From assembly GCA_964036045.1 (NCBI GenBank), contig OZ038385.1, forward strand, positions 37,604,063-37,668,062: a stretch of DNA of 64,000 nucleotides. The letters run 5' to 3'. The notes beneath the pieces were generated by a model, which had not been told where the DNA came from, did not search any database, and was given only the letters and a program-made list of their open reading frames with translations. The position numbers and the translations under genes were made by a program. The DNA is from Eutreptiella sp. 'Long Island Sound 2002'. Its lineage: Eukaryota; Euglenozoa; Euglenophyceae; Eutreptiales; Eutreptiaceae. Shown in pieces: positions 34,988 to 49,200 of the stretch. How positions within the stretch are numbered: position 1 is the stretch's first letter; each line of letters begins with the position of its first letter.

Positions 34988-37535
34988 TTAAGTAGCCACC
35001 TTGCCCACAAGTGGGCCACTTCTGATTCTGCCCCCCGCTCTGAAGCGGAGGGGACCCCCGAGGCGGCAGGGGTTAAGTAGCCACCTTGCCCACAAGTGGG
35101 CCACTTCTGATTTGGCCCCCCGCTCTGAAGCGGGGGGGATCCCCGAGGCGGCAGGGGTTAAGTAGCCACCTTGCCCACAAGTGGGCCACTTCTGATTCTG
35201 CCCCCCGGCTTTGAAGCGGAGGGGACCCCCGAGGCGGCAGGGGTTAAGTAGCCACCTTGCCCACAAGTGGGCCACTTCTGATTTGCCCCCCGCTCTGAAG
35301 CGGAGGGGACCCCCGAGGCGGCAGGGGTTAAGTAGCCACCTTGCCCACAAGTGGGCCACTTCTGATTTGGCCACCCGCTCTGAAGCAGATGGGACCCCCG
35401 AGGCGGCAAGGGTTACGTAGCCACCTTGCCCACAAGTGGGCCACTTCTGATTCTCCCCCCCGAGCTGAAGCGGAGGGGACCCCCGAGGCGGCAGGGGTTA
35501 AGTAGCCACCTTGCCCACAAGTGGGCCACTTCTGATTCTGCCCCCCGGTCTGAAGCGGAGGGGATCCCCGAGGTGGCAGGGGTTAAGTAGCCACCTTGCC
35601 CACAAGTGGGCCACTTCTGATTTGGCCCCCGCTCTGAAGCGGAGGGGATCCCCGAGGCGGCAGGGGTTAAGTAGCCACCTTGCCCACAAGTGGGCCACTT
35701 CTGATTCTGCCCCCCGCTCTGAAGCGGTGGGGACCCCCGAGCCGGCAGGGGTTAAGTAGCCACCTTGCCCACAAGTGGGCCACTTCTGATTCTGCCCCCC
35801 GCTCTGAAGCGGAGGGGACCCCCGAGGCGGCAGGGGTTAAGTAGCCACCTTGCCCACAAGTGGGCCACTTCTGATTCTGCCCCCCGCTCTGAAGCGGTGG
35901 GGACCCCCGAGCCGGCAGGGGTTAAGTAGCCACCTTGCCCACAAGTGGGCCACTTCTGATTCTGCCCCCCGCTCTGAAGCGGAGGGAACCCCCGAGGCGG
36001 CAGGGGTTAAGTAGCCACCTTGCCCACAAGTGGGCCACTTCTGATTCTGCCCCCCCGCTCTGAAGCGGAGGGGACCCCCGAGGCGGCAGGGGTTAAGTAG
36101 CCACCTTGCCCACAAGTGGGCCACTTCTGATTCTGCCCCCCGCTTTGAAGCGGTGGGGATCCCCGAGCCGGCAAGGGTTAAGTAGCCACCTTGCCCACAA
36201 GTGGGCCACTTTTGATTCTGCCCCCCGCTCTGAGGCGGAGGGGATCCCCGAGGCGGCAGGGGTTAAGTAGCCACCTTGCCCACAAGTGGGCCACTTCTGA
36301 TTCTGCCCCCCGCTCTGAAGCGGAGGGGACCCCCGAGGCGGCAGGGGTTAAGTAGCCACCTTGCCCACAAGTGGGCCACTTCTGATTTGGCCCCCCGCTC
36401 TGAAGCGGGGGGGATCCCCGAGGCGGCAGGGGTTAAGTAGCCACCTTGCCCACAAGTGGGCCACTTCTGATTCTGCCCCCCGGCTTTGAAGCGGAGGGGA
36501 CCCCCGAGGCGGCAGGGGTTAAGTAGCCACCTTGCCCACAAGTGGGCCACTTCTGATTTGCCCCCCGCTCTGAAGCGGAGGGGACCCCCGAGGCGGCAGG
36601 GGTTAAGTAGCCACCTTGCCCACAAGTGGGCCACTTCTGATTTGGCCACCCGCTCTGAAGCGGATGGGACCCCCGAGGCGGCAGGGGTTACGTAGCCACC
36701 TTGCCCACAAGTGGGCCACTTCTGATTCTCCCCCCCGAGCTGAAGCGGAGGGGACCCCCGAGGCGGCAGGGGTTAAGTAGCCACCTTGCCCACAAGTGGG
36801 CCACTTCTGATTCTGCCCCCCGGTCTGAAGCGGAGGGGATCCCCGAGGTGGCAGGGGTTAAGTAGCCACCTTGCCCACAAGTGGGCCACTTCTGATTTGG
36901 CCCCCGCTCTGAAGCGGAGGGGATCCCCGAGGCGGCAGGGGTTAAGTAGCCACCTTGCCCACAAGTGGGCCACTTCTGATTCTGCCCCCCGCTCTGAAGC
37001 GGTGGGGACCCCCGAGCCGGCAGGGGTTAAGTAGCCACCTTGCCCACAAGTGGGCCACTTCTGATTCTGCCCCCCGCTCTGAAGCGGAGGGGACCCCCGA
37101 GGCGGCAGGGGTTAAGTAGCCACCTTGCCCACAAGTGGGCCACTTCTGATTCTGCCCCCCGCTCTGAAGCGGTGGGGACCCCCGAGCCGGCAGGGGTTAA
37201 GTAGCCACCTTGCCCACAAGTGGGCCACTTCTGATTCTGCCCCCCGCTCTGAAGCGGAGGGAACCCCCGAGGCGGCAGGGGTTAAGTAGCCACCTTGCCC
37301 ACAAGTGGGCCACTTCTGATTCTGCCCCCCCGCTCTGAAGCGGAGGGGACCCCCGAGGCGGCAGGGGTTAAGTAGCCACCTTGCCCACAAGTGGGCCACT
37401 TCTGATTCTGCCCCCCGCTTTGAAGCGGTGGGGATCCCCGAGCCGGCAAGGGTTAAGTAGCCACCTTGCCCACAAGTGGGCCACTTTTGATTCTGCCCCC
37501 CGCTCTGAGGCGGAGGGGATCCCCGAGGCGGCAGG
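34988..37535. repeat. Higher-order duplication of 1275 bp (15 units) inside the 85-bp array
   Basis: Unit variants in 34988-36262 recur in the same order at 36263-37535, offset exactly 1275 bp (15 x 85), with only a few single-base differences (for example GCAGATGGGAC versus GCGGATGGGAC). A separate 937-bp offset links 33285-33600 to 34222-34537. Confidence 0.85.
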
Positions 37536-40500
37536 GGTTAAGTAGCCACCTTGCCCACAAGTGGGCCACTTCTGATTCCGCCCCCCGCTCCGAAGTTGTG
37601 GGGATCCCCGACGCGGCAGGGGTTAAGTAGCCACCTTGCCCACAAGTGGGCCACTTCTGATTCTGCCCCCCGCTCTGAAGCGGAGGGGACCCCCGAGGCG
37701 GCAGGGGTTAAGTAGCCACCTTGCCCACAAGTGGGCCACTTCTGATTCTGCCCCCCGCTCCGAAGCGGGGGGGATCTCCGAGGCGGCAGGGGTTAAGTAG
37801 CCACCTTGCCCACAAGTGGGCCACTTCTGATTCTGCCCCCCGGCTCTGAAGCGGAGGGGACCCCCGAGGCGGCAGGGGTTAAGTAGCCACCTTGCCCACA
37901 AGTGGGCCACTTGTGATTTGGCCCCCGCTCTGAAGCGGTGGGGATCCCCGAGGCGGCAGGGGTTAAGTAGCCACCTTGCCCACAAGTGGGCCACTTCAGA
38001 TTCTGCCCCCCGCTCCGAAGTTGTTGGGATCCCCGACGCGGCAGGGGTTAAGTAGCCACCTTGCCCACAAGTGGGCCACTTCTGATTCTGCCCCCCGCTC
38101 TGAAGCGGGGGGGATCCCCGAGGCGGCAGGGGTTAAGTAGCCACCTTGCCCACCAGTGGGCCACTTCTGATTCTGCCCCTAGGCTCTGAAGCGGAGGGGA
38201 CCCCCGAGGCGGCAGGGGTTAAGTAGCCACCTTGCCCACAAGTGGGCCACTTCTGATTCTGCCCCCCGCTCTGAAGCGGGGGGGATCCCCGAGGCGGCAG
38301 GGGTTAAGTAGCCACCTTGCCCACAAGTGGGCCACTTCTGATTGTGCCCCCCGGCTCTGAAGCGGAGGGGACCCCCGAGGCGGCAGGGGTTAAGTAGCCA
38401 CCTTGCCCACAATTGGGCCACTTGTGATTTGGCCCCCGCTCTGAAGCGGTGGGGATCCCCGAGGCGGCAGGGGTTAAGTAGCCACCTTGCCCACAAGTGG
38501 GCCACTTCTGATTTGGCCCCCCGCTCTGAAGCGGAGGGGACCCTTGAGGCGGCAGGGGTTACGTAGCCACCTTGCCCACAAGTGGGCCACTTCTGACTCT
38601 GCCCCCCGGTCTGAAGCGGAGGGGATCCCCGAGGCGGCAGGGGTTAAGTAGCCACCTTGCCCACAAGTGGGCCACTTGTGATTCTGCCCCCCGCTCTGAA
38701 GCGGAGGGGACCCCCGAGGCGGCAGGGGTTAAGTAGCCACCTTGCCCACAAGTGGGCCGATCTGATTCTGCCCCCCGCTCCAAAGTGGAGGGGACCCCCG
38801 AGGCGGCAGGGGTTACGTAGCCACCTTGCCCACAAGTGGGCCACTTCTGATTTGCCCCCCGCTCTGAAGCGGAGGGGACCCCCGAGGCGGCAGGGGTTAA
38901 GTAGCCATCTTGCCCACAAGTGGGCCACTTCTGATCTTGCCCCCCGCTTTGAAGCGGAGGGGACCCCCGAGGCGGCAGGGGTTAAGTAGCCACCTTGCCC
39001 ACAAGTGGGCCACTTCTGATTCTGCCCCCCGCTCTAAAGCGGAGGGGATCCCCGAGGCGGCAGGGGTTAAGTAGCCACCTTGCCCACAAGTGGGCCACTT
39101 CTGATTCTGCCCCCCGCTCTGAAGCGGAGGGGACCCCCGAGGCGGCAGGGGTTAAGTAGCCACCTTGCCCACAAGTGGGCCACTTCTGATTCTGCCCCCC
39201 GCTCTGAAGCGGAGGGGACCCCCGAGGCGGCAGGGTTTAACTAGCCACCTTGCCCACAATTGGGCCACTTCTGATTCTGCCCCCCGCTTTGAAGTGGTTG
39301 GGATCCCCCCGGCGGCAGGGGTTAAGTAGCCACCTTGCCCACAAGTGGGCCACTTCTGATTCTGCCCCCCGCTCTGAAGGGGAGGGGACCCTTGAGGCGG
39401 TAGGGGTTAAGTAGCCACCTTGCCCACAAGTGGGCCACTTCTGATTCTGCCCCCCGCTCTGAAGCGGTGGGAATCCCCGAGGCGGCAGGGGTTAAGTAGC
39501 CACCTTGCCCACAAGTGGGCCAAGTCTGATTCTGCCCCCCGGTCTGAAGCGGAGGGGACCCCCGAGGCGGCAGGGGTTAAGTAGCCACCTTGCCCACAAG
39601 TGGGCCACTTCTGATTTGGCCCCCCGCTCTGAAGCGGAGGGGACCCTTGAGGCGGCAGGGGTTACGTAGCCACCTTGCCCACAAGTGGGCCAGTTCTGAT
39701 TCTGCCCCCCCACTCCGAAGGGGAGGGGACCCCTGAGGCGGCAGGGGTTACGTAGCCACCTTGCCCACAAGTGGGCCAAGTCTGATTCTGCCCCCCGCTC
39801 TGAAGCGGTAGGGACTCCCGAGGCGGCAGGTCGTTAAGTAGCCACCTTGCCCACAAGTGGGCCACTTGTGATTCTGCCCCCCGCTCTGAAGCGGAGGGGA
39901 TCCTTGAGGCGGCAGGGGTTAAGTAGCCACCTTGCCCACAAGTGGGCCACTTCTGATTCTGCCCCCCGCTCTGAAGCGGAGGGGACCCCCGAGCCGGCAG
40001 GGGTTAAGTAGCCACCTTGCCCACAAGTGGGCCACTTCTGATTTGGCCCCCGCTCTGAAGCGGAGGGGATCCCCGAGGCGGCAGGGGTTAAGTAGCCACC
40101 TTGCCCACAAGTGGGCCACTTGTGATTCTGCCCCCCGCTCTGAAGCGGAGGGGACCCCCGAGGCGGCAGGGGTTAAGTAGCCACCTTGCCCACAAGTGGG
40201 CCACTTCTGATTCTGCCCCCCCACTCCGAAGGGGAGGGGACCCCCGAGGCGGTAGGGGTTAAGTAGCCACCTTGCCCACAAGTGGGCCACTTGTGATTCT
40301 GCCCTCCGCTCTGAAGCGGAGGGGATCCTTGAGGCGGCAGGGGTTAAGTAGCCACCTTGCCCACAAGTGGGCCACTTCTGATTCTGCCCCCCGCTCTGAA
40401 GCGGAGGGGACCCCCGAGCCGGCAGGGGTTAAGTAGCCACCTTGCCCACAAGTGGGCCACTTCTGATTTGGCCCCCGCTCTGAAGCGGAGGGGATCCCCG

Positions 40501-43233
40501 AGGCGGCAGGGGTTAAGTAGCCACCTTGCCCACAAGTGGGCCACTTCTGATTCTGCCCCCCGCTCTGAAGCGGAGGGGACCCCCGAGGCGGCACGGGTTA
40601 AGTAGCCACCTTGCCCACAAGTGGGCCACTTCTGATTCTGCCCCCCGCTCTGGAGCGGAGGGGATCCCCGAGGCGGCAGGGGTTAAGTAGCCACCTTGCC
40701 CACAAGTGGGCCACTTCTGATTCTGCCCCCCGCTCTGAAGCGGAGGGGACCCCCGAGGCGGCAGGGGTTAAGTAGCCACCTTGCCCACAAGTGGGCCAAG
40801 TCTGATTCTGCCCCCCGCTTTGAAGCGGTTGGGATCCCCGAGGCGGCAGGTCTTTAAGTAGCCACCTTGCCCACAAGTGGGCCACTTCTGATTCTGCCCC
40901 CCGCTCTGAAGCGGAGGGGACCCCCGAGGCGGTAGGGGTTAAGTAGCCGCCTTGCCCAGAAGTGGGCCACTTCTGATTTGGCCCCCCGCTCTGAAGCGGT
41001 GGGAATCCCCGAGGCGGCAGGGGTTAAGTAGCCACCTTGCCCACAAGTGGGCCACTTCTGATTCTGCCCCCCGGTCTGAAGCGGAGGCCACCCCTGAGGC
41101 GGCAGGGGTTAAGTAGCCACCTTGACCACAAGTGGGCCACTTCTGATTCTGCCCCCCGCTCTGAAGTGGAGGGGATCCCCGAGGCGGCAGGGGTTAAGTA
41201 GCCACCTTGCCCACAAGTGGGCCACTTATGATTCTGCCCCCCGCTCTGAAGCGGAGGGGACCCCGGAGCCGGCAGGGGTTAAGTAGCCACCTTGCCCACA
41301 AGTGGGCCACTTCTGATTCTGCCCCCCGGTCTGAAGCGGAGGGGATCCCCGAGGCGGTAGGGGTTAAGTAGCCACCTTGCCCACAAGTGGGCCACTTATG
41401 ATTCTGCCCCCCGCTCTGAAGCGGTGGGGACCCCCGAGCCGGCAGGGGTTAAGTAGCCACCTTGCCCACAAGTGGGCCACTTCTGATTTGGCCCCCGCTC
41501 TAAAGCGGAGGGGATCCCCGAGGCGGCAGGTCGTTAAGTAGCCACCTTGCCCACAAGTGGGCCACTTCTGATTCTGCCCCCCGCTCTAAAGCGGAGGGGA
41601 CCCCCGCGGCGGCAGGGGTTAAGTAGCCACCTTGCCCACAACAAGGCCACTTCTGATTCTGCCCCCCGCTCTGAAGCGGAGGGGACCCCCGAGGCGGCAG
41701 GGGTTGCGCAGCCACTTTGCCCACAAGTGGGCCACTTTTGATTCTGCCCCCCGCTCTGAAGCGGAGGGGATCCCCGAGGCGGTAGGGGTTAAGTAGCCAC
41801 CTTGCCCACAAGTGGGCCACTTCTGATTCTGCCCCCCGCTCTGAAGCGGAGGGTACCCCCGAGGCGGCAGGGGTTAAGTAGCCACCTTGCCCACAAGTGG
41901 GCCACTTCTGATTCTGCCCCCCGCTCTAAAGCGGTGGGGATCCCCGAGGCGGCAGGGGTTAAGTAGCCACCTTGCCCACAAGTGGGCCACTTTTGATTCT
42001 GCCCCCCGCTCTGAAGCGGAGGGGATCCCCGAGGCGGCAGGGGTTAAGTAGCCACCTTGCCCACAAGTGGGCCACTTCTGATTCTGCCCCCCGCTTCGAA
42101 GCGGAGGGGACCCCCGAGGCGGCAAGGGTTAAGTAGCCACCTTGCCCACAAGTGGGCCAAGTCTGATTCTGCCCCCCGCTTTGAAGCGGTTGGGATCCCC
42201 GAGGCGGCAGGTCGTTAAGTAGCCACCTTGCCCACAAGTGGGCCACTTCTGATTCTGCCCCCCGGTCTGAAGCGGTGGGGATCCCCGAGGCGGCAGGGGT
42301 TAAGTAGCCACATTGCCCACAAGTGGGCCACTTCTGATTCTGCCCCCCGCTCTGAAGGGGAGGGGATCCCCGAGGCGGCAGGGGTTAAGTAGCCACCTTG
42401 CCCACAAGTGGGCCACTTCTGATTCTGCCCCCTGTCTGCAGCGGAGGGGACCCCCGAGGCGGCAGGGGTTAAGTAGCCACCTTGCCCACAAGTGGGCCAC
42501 TTTTGATTCTGCCCCCCGCTCTGAAGCGGAGGGGATCCCCGAGGCGGCAGGGGTTAAGTAGCCACCTTGCCCACAAGTGGGCCAAGTCTGATTCTGCCCC
42601 CCGCTTTGAAGCGGAGGGGACCCCCGAGCCGGCAGGGGTTAAGTAGCCACCTTGCCCACAAGTGGGCCACTTCTGATTCTGCCCCCCGCTCTGAAGTGGA
42701 GGGGATCCCCGAGGCGGTAGGGGTTAAGTAGCCACCTTGCCCACAAGTGGGCCACTTATGATTCTGCCCCCCGCTCTGAAGCGGTGGGGACCCCCGAGCC
42801 GGCAGGGGTTAAGTAGCCACCTTGCCCACAAGTGGGCCACTTCTGATTTGGCCCCCGCTCTAAAGCGGAGGGAATCCCTGAGGCGGCAGGTCGTTAAGTA
42901 GCCACCTTGCCCACAAGTGGGCCACTTCTGATTCTGCCCCCCGCTCTGAAGCGGAGGGGACCCCCGAGGCGGCAGGGGTTGCGTAGCCACTTTGCCCACA
43001 AGTGGGCCACTTTTGATTCTGCCCCCCGCTCTGAAGCGGAGGGGATCCCCGAGGCGGCAGGGGTTAAGTAGCCACCTTGCCCACAAGTGGGCCACTTCTG
43101 ATTCTGCCCCCCGCTCTGAAGCGGAGGGTACCCCCGAGGCGGCAGGGGTTAACTAGCCACCTTGCCCACAAGTGGGCCACTTCTGATTCTGCCCCCCGCT
43201 CTAAAGCGGTGGGGATCCCCGAGGCGGCAGGGG

Positions 43234-46200
43234 TTAAGTAGCCACCTTGCCCACAGGTGGGCCACTTCTGATTTGGCCCCCCGGTCTGAAGCGGTGGGGA
43301 CCCCCGAGGCGGCAGGGGTTAAGTAGCCACCTTGCCCACAAGTGGGCCACTTCTGATTCTGCCCCCCGCTCTGAAGCGGAGGGGATCCCCGAGGCGGCAG
43401 GGGTTAAGTAGCCACCTTGCCCACAAGTGGGCCACTTTTGATTCTGCCCCCCGCTCTGCAGCGGAGGGGACACCCGAGGCGGCAGGGGTTAAGTAGCCAC
43501 CTTGCCCACAAGTGGGCCACTTCTGATTCTGCCCCCCGCTCTGAAGCGGAGGGGACCCCCGAGGCGGCAGGGGTTAAGTAGCCACCTTGCCCACAAGTGG
43601 GCCACTTCTGATTCTGCCCCCCGGTCTGAAGCGGAGGGGACCCCCGAGGCGGCAGGGGTTAAGTAGCCACCTTGCCCACAAGTGGGCCAAGTCTGATTCT
43701 GCTCCCCGCTTTGAAGCGGTTGGGATCCCCGAGGCGGCAGGTTGTTAAGTAGCCACCTTGCCCACAAGTGGGCCACTTCTGATTCTGCCCCCCGCTCTGA
43801 AGCGGAGCGGACCCCCGAGGCGGTAGGGGTTAAGTAGCCACCTTGCCCACAAGTGGGCCACTTCTGATTGGGCCCCCGCTCTAAAGCGGTGGGAATCCCC
43901 GAGGCGGCAGGGGTTAAGTGGCCACCTTGCCCACAAGTGGGCCACTTCTGATTCTGCCCCCCGGTCTGAAGCGGAGGGGATCCCCGAGGCGGCAGGGGTT
44001 AAGTAGCCACCTTGCCCACAAGTGGGCCACTTCTGATTTGGCCCCCCGCTCTGAAGCGGAGGAGACCCTTGAGGCGGCAGGGGTTACGTAGCCACCTTGC
44101 CCACAAGTGGGCCACTTCTGATTCTGCCCCCCGCTCTGAAGCGGTGGGGACCCCTGAGGCGGCAGGGGTTAAGTAGCCACCTTGCCCACAAGTGGGCCAA
44201 GTCTGATTCTGCCCCCCGCTCTGAAGCGGAGGGGACCCCCGAGGCGGCAGGGGTTAAGTAGCCACCTTGCCCACAAGTGGGCCACTTCTGATCCTGCCCC
44301 CGGTCTGAAGCGGAGGGGATCCCCGAGGCGGCAGGGGTTAAGTAGCCACCTTGCCCACAAGTGGGCCACTTATGATTCTGCCCCCCGCTCTGAAGCGGTG
44401 GGGACCCCCGAGCCGGCAGGGGTTAAGTAGCCACCTTGCCCACAAGTGGGCCACTTCTGATTTGGCCCCCCGCTCTAAAGCGGAGGGGATCCCCGAGGCG
44501 GCAGGTCGTTAAGTAGCCACCTTGCCCACAAGTGGGCCACTTCTGATTCTGCCCCCCGCTCTGAAGCGGAGGGGACCCCCGAGGCGGCAGGGGTTAAGTA
44601 GCCACCTTGCCCACAACAAGGCCACTTCTGATTCTTCCCCCCGCTCTGAAGCGGAGGGGACCCCCGAGGCGGCAGGTGTTGCGTAGCCACTTTGCCCACA
44701 AGTGGGCCACTTTTGATTCTGCCCCCCGCTCTGAAGCGGAGGGGATCCCCGAGGCGGTAGCGGTTAAGTAGCCACCTTGCCCACAAGTGGGCCACTTCTG
44801 ATTCTGCCCCCCGCTCTGAAGCGGAGGGTACCCCCGAGGCGGCAGGGGTTAAGTAGCCACCTTGCCCACAAGTGGGCCACGTGTGATTCGGCCCCCCGCC
44901 CGAAAGCGGAGGGGATCCCCGAGGCGGCAGGGGTTAAGTAGCCACCTTGCCCACAGGTGGGCCACTTCTGATTTGGCCCCCGGCCTGAAGCGGAGGGGAC
45001 CCCCGAGGCGGTAGGGGTTAAGTAGCCACCTTGCCCACAAGTGGGCCACTTCTGATTCTGCCCCCCCGCTCCGAAGGGGGGGGGACCCCCGAGGCGGCAG
45101 GGGTTACGTAGCTACCTTGCCCACAAGTGGGCCACTTCTGATTCTGCCCCCCGCTCTGAAGCGGTGGGGACCCCCGAGGCGGCAGGGGTTAAGTAGCCAC
45201 CTTGCCCACAAGTGGGCCACTTCTGATTTTGCCCCCCGCTCTGAAGCGGAGGGGACCCCCGAGCCGGCAGGGGTTAAGTAGCCACCTTGCCCACAAGTGG
45301 GCCACTTCTGATTTGGCCCCCGCTCTGAAGCGGAGGGGATCCCCGAGGCGGCAGGGGTTAAGTAGCCACCTTGCCCACAAGTGGGCCACTTCTGATTTGG
45401 CCCCCCGCTCTGAAGCGGAGGAGACCCTTGAGGCGGCAGGGGTTACGTAGCCACCTTGCCCACAAGTGGGCCACTTCTGATTCTGCCCCCCGCTCTGAAG
45501 CGGTGGGGACCCCTGAGGCGGCAGGGGTTAAGTAGCCACCTTGCCCACAAGTGGGCCAAGTCTGATTCTGCCCCCCGCTCTGAAGCGGAGGGGACCCCCG
45601 AGGCGGCAGGGGTTAAGTAGCCACCTTGCCCACAAGTGGGCCACTTCTGATCCTGCCCCCGGTCTGAAGCGGAGGGGATCCCCGAGGCGGCAGGGGTTAA
45701 GTAGCCACCTTGCCCACAAGTGGGCCACTTATGATTCTGCCCCCCGCTCTGAAGCGGTGGGGACCCCCGAGCCGGCAGGGGTTAAGTAGCCACCTTGCCC
45801 ACAAGTGGGCCACTTCTGATTTGGCCCCCCGCTCTAAAGCGGAGGGGATCCCCGAGGCGGCAGGTCGTTAAGTAGCCACCTTGCCCACAAGTGGGCCACT
45901 TCTGATTCTGCCCCCCGCTCTGAAGCGGAGGGGACCCCCGAGGCGGCAGGGGTTAAGTAGCCACCTTGCCCACAACAAGGCCACTTCTGATTCTTCCCCC
46001 CGCTCTGAAGCGGAGGGGACCCCCGAGGCGGCAGGTGTTGCGTAGCCACTTTGCCCACAAGTGGGCCACTTTTGATTCTGCCCCCCGCTCTGAAGCGGAG
46101 GGGATCCCCGAGGCGGTAGCGGTTAAGTAGCCACCTTGCCCACAAGTGGGCCACTTCTGATTCTGCCCCCCGCTCTGAAGCGGAGGGTACCCCCGAGGCG

Positions 46201-49200
46201 GCAGGGGTTAAGTAGCCACCTTGCCCACAAGTGGGCCACGTGTGATTCGGCCCCCCGCCCGAAAGCGGAGGGGATCCCCGAGGCGGCAGGGGTTAAGTAG
46301 CCACCTTGCCCACAGGTGGGCCACTTCTGATTTGGCCCCCGGCCTGAAGCGGAGGGGACCCCCGAGGCGGTAGGGGTTAAGTAGCCACCTTGCCCACAAG
46401 TGGGCCACTTCTGATTCTGCCCCCCGCTCTGAAGCGGAGGGGACCCCCGAGGCGGCAGGGGTTGCGTAGCCACTTTGCCCACAAGTGGGCCACTTTTGAT
46501 TCTGCCCCCCGCTCTGAAGCGGAGGGGATCCCCGAGGCGGCAGGGGTTAAGTAGCCACCTTGCCCACAAGTGGGCCACTTCTGATTCTGCCCCCCGCTCT
46601 GAAGCGGAGGGTACCCCCGAGGCGGCAGGGGTTAACTAGCCACCTTGCCCACAAGTGGGCCACTTCTGATTCTGCCCCCCGCTCTAAAGCGGTGGGGATC
46701 CCCGAGGCGGCAGGGGTTAAGTAGCCACCTTGCCCACAGGTGGGCCACTTCTGATTTGGCCCCCCGGTCTGAAGCGGTGGGGACCCCCGAGGCGGCAGGG
46801 GTTAAGTAGCCACCTTGCCCACAAGTGGGCCACTTCTGATTCTGCCCCCCGCTCTGAAGCGGAGGGGATCCCCGAGGCGGCAGGGGTTAAGTAGCCACCT
46901 TGCCCACAAGTGGGCCACTTTTGATTCTGCCCCCCGCTCTGCAGCGGAGGGGACACCCGAGGCGGCAGGGGTTAAGTAGCCACCTTGCCCACAAGTGGGC
47001 CACTTCTGATTCTGCCCCCCGCTCTGAAGCGGAGGGGACCCCCGAGGCGGCAGGGGTTAAGTAGCCACCTTGCCCACAAGTGGGCCACTTCTGATTCTGC
47101 CCCCCGGTCTGAAGCGGAGGGGACCCCCGAGGCGGCAGGGGTTAAGTAGCCACCTTGCCCACAAGTGGGCCAAGTCTGATTCTGCTCCCCGCTTTGAAGC
47201 GGTTGGGATCCCCGAGGCGGCAGGTTGTTAAGTAGCCACCTTGCCCACAAGTGGGCCACTTCTGATTCTGCCCCCCGCTCTGAAGCGGAGCGGACCCCCG
47301 AGGCGGTAGGGGTTAAGTAGCCACCTTGCCCACAAGTGGGCCACTTCTGATTGGGCCCCCGCTCTAAAGCGGTGGGAATCCCCGAGGCGGCAGGGGTTAA
47401 GTGGCCACCTTGCCCACAAGTGGGCCACTTCTGATTCTGCCCCCCGGTCTGAAGCGGAGGGGATCCCCGAGGCGGCAGGGGTTAAGTAGCCACCTTGCCC
47501 ACAAGTGGGCCACTTCTGATTTGGCCCCCCGCTCTGAAGCGGAGGAGACCCTTGAGGCGGCAGGGGTTACGTAGCCACCTTGCCCACAAGTGGGCCACTT
47601 CTGATTCTGCCCCCCGCTCTGAAGCGGTGGGGACCCCTGAGGCGGCAGGGGTTAAGTAGCCACCTTGCCCACAAGTGGGCCAAGTCTGATTCTGCCCCCC
47701 GCTCTGAAGCGGAGGGGACCCCCGAGGCGGCAGGGGTTAAGTAGCCACCTTGCCCACAAGTGGGCCACTTCTGATCCTGCCCCCGGTCTGAAGCGGAGGG
47801 GATCCCCGAGGCGGCAGGGGTTAAGTAGCCACCTTGCCCACAAGTGGGCCACTTATGATTCTGCCCCCCGCTCTGAAGCGGTGGGGACCCCCGAGCCGGC
47901 AGGGGTTAAGTAGCCACCTTGCCCACAAGTGGGCCACTTCTGATTTGGCCCCCCGCTCTAAAGCGGAGGGGATCCCCGAGGCGGCAGGTCGTTAAGTAGC
48001 CACCTTGCCCACAAGTGGGCCACTTCTGATTCTGCCCCCCGCTCTGAAGCGGAGCGGACCCCCGAGGCGGTAGGGGTTAAGTAGCCACCTTGCCCACAAG
48101 TGGGCCACTTCTGATTGGGCCCCCGCTCTAAAGCGGTGGGAATCCCCGAGGCGGCAGGGGTTAAGTGGCCACCTTGCCCACAAGTGGGCCACTTCTGATT
48201 CTGCCCCCCGGTCTGAAGCGGAGGGGATCCCCGAGGCGGCAGGGGTTAAGTAGCCACCTTGCCCACAAGTGGGCCACTTCTGATTCTGCCCCCCGCTCTG
48301 AAGCGGAGCGGACCCCCGAGGCGGTAGGGGTTAAGTAGCCACCTTGCCCACAAGTGGGCCACTTCTGATTGGGCCCCCGCTCTAAAGCGGTGGGAATCCC
48401 CGAGGCGGCAGGGGTTAAGTGGCCACCTTGCCCACAAGTGGGCCACTTCTGATTCTGCCCCCCGGTCTGAAGCGGAGGGGATCCCCGAGGCGGCAGGGGT
48501 TAAGTAGCCACCTTGCCCACAAGTGGGCCACTTCTGATTTGGCCCCCCGCTCTGAAGCGGAGGAGACCCTTGAGGCGGCAGGGGTTACGTAGCCACCTTG
48601 CCCACAAGTGGGCCACTTCTGATTCTGCCCCCCGCTCTGAAGCGGTGGGGACCCCTGAGGCGGCAGGGGTTAAGTAGCCACCTTGCCCACAAGTGGGCCA
48701 AGTCTGATTCTGCCCCCCGCTCTGAAGCGGAGGGGACCCCCGAGGCGGCAGGGGTTAAGTAGCCACCTTGCCCACAAGTGGGCCACTTCTGATCCTGCCC
48801 CCGGTCTGAAGCGGAGGGGATCCCCGAGGCGGCAGGGGTTAAGTAGCCACCTTGCCCACAAGTGGGCCACTTATGATTCTGCCCCCCGCTCTGAAGCGGT
48901 GGGGACCCCCGAGCCGGCAGGGGTTAAGTAGCCACCTTGCCCACAAGTGGGCCACTTCTGATTTGGCCCCCCGCTCTAAAGCGGAGGGGATCCCCGAGGC
49001 GGCAGGTCGTTAAGTAGCCACCTTGCCCACAAGTGGGCCACTTCTGATTCTGCCCCCCGCTCTGAAGCGGAGGGGACCCCCGAGGCGGCAGGGGTTAAGT
49101 AGCCACCTTGCCCACAACAAGGCCACTTCTGATTCTTCCCCCCGCTCTGAAGCGGAGGGGACCCCCGAGGCGGCAGGTGTTGCGTAGCCACTTTGCCCAC